Assembly (NCBI GenBank): GCA_025786725.1
Contig: JAHLTZ010000008.1
Location: 682,001 to 746,000, forward strand
DNA length: 64,000 nucleotides
DNA from: Syncephalis fuscata
Taxonomy: Eukaryota > Zoopagomycota > Zoopagomycetes > Zoopagales > Piptocephalidaceae
Direction of reading: 5' to 3'
Part shown: piece by piece, positions 63,771 through 64,000 of the stretch
Numbering within the stretch: position 1 is the first letter of the stretch
Layout of the letters: every line of letters begins with the position of its first letter
Position numbers and translations under genes: made by a program
The notes under the pieces: model-generated
The model's database searches: none
What the model was told of the DNA's origin: nothing
What the model saw: only the letters and a program-made list of their open reading frames with translations

Positions 63771-64000
63771 GTTAACTAACGAAAATAAGTCAATATGAAA
63801 GTAAACACTAAGGAATGTGCACTGAATATAACTTCAATAAGAAAAGTAGCGTAGTGACTGTTAGTTAGATTGTGTGCGTGCGTGCTTGCATAAGGAGGAG
63901 GAGCAGAAGAAAGAGAAAGAGAAAACTTGATTGTATTTATATTACATTGTCGCGTTACATCATAGCAATAGCATCATTGCGTAAACCAATGAACATTGAC
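63771..64000. other. Argonaute upstream region
   Basis: Contains a purine-rich stretch (gaggaggagcagaagaaag) at about 63894-63912 on the plus strand. Presumably promoter and 5' UTR; no other gene is visible before the window edge. Confidence 0.45.

Noticed and set aside
1-64000. CRISPR arrays, bacterial operons, integrases, rRNA or tRNA genes
   Set aside because: No regularly spaced direct repeats, no Shine-Dalgarno-linked gene strings and no RNA gene signatures were found; the window is eukaryotic nuclear DNA.

Overview
The window looks like nuclear DNA of an early-diverging fungus, possibly a zoopagomycotan mycoparasite such as Syncephalis. The class is a fair inference; the genus is a guess. 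The evidence is short GT-AG introns of about 35-92 bp (mostly 45-70) with ctaac-type branch sites, AT-rich intergenic DNA, and typical fungal single-copy genes (TSR4/PDCD2, SIP5, mitoribosomal mS35, HAT1, a GDS1-type winged-helix protein). All three standard stop codons end intact genes, so the code appears standard. No tRNA, rRNA, CRISPR or bacterial-style operon was seen.

Left block (1-28.5 kb): mainly housekeeping and regulatory genes with long Ser/Thr/Asn/Gln tracts. In order these are the 3' exon of a TSR4/PDCD2 gene, a RhoGAP, a membrane-anchored bZIP factor, SIP5 (minus), mS35, a very long GDS1-type winged-helix plus KilA-N/APSES-like protein, a secreted Lys/Pro repeat protein, and a large unrecognised low-complexity protein.

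Middle and right block (29-61 kb): gene-poor, AT-rich and repeat-laden. It holds a decayed multi-TM receptor-like pseudogene, an orphan nuclear-looking gene, an intact 7TM protein, an orphan secreted protein, HAT1 convergent with an arrestin-fold protein, an FHA-like/Ser-Thr kinase with 14 exons including an 8-nt exon, a subtilisin-like pseudoprotease, a GH30 glycosidase and a BTB protein. Between them lie a foldback structure with two ~370-bp arms, an inverted pair of ~1.4-kb repeats 15 kb apart, and smaller dispersed repeats. At the right end is a complete Argonaute with all four catalytic residues.

Functional reading: the left block is nuclear regulation, cell polarity and ribosome biogenesis. 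The right block mixes core genes with secreted or membrane accessory genes (7TM, subtilase, GH30, orphan secreted protein), which would suit a fungus that contacts other fungi. Argonaute together with two long foldback structures suggests, but does not prove, hairpin-derived small RNAs.

One caveat affects many entries. At least 25 single-base frame interruptions fall inside otherwise convincing coding sequence, most of them in the -1 direction and often next to short homopolymers. Residual sequencing deletions are the simplest explanation. Gene spans are therefore given across these breaks, and each break is stated.
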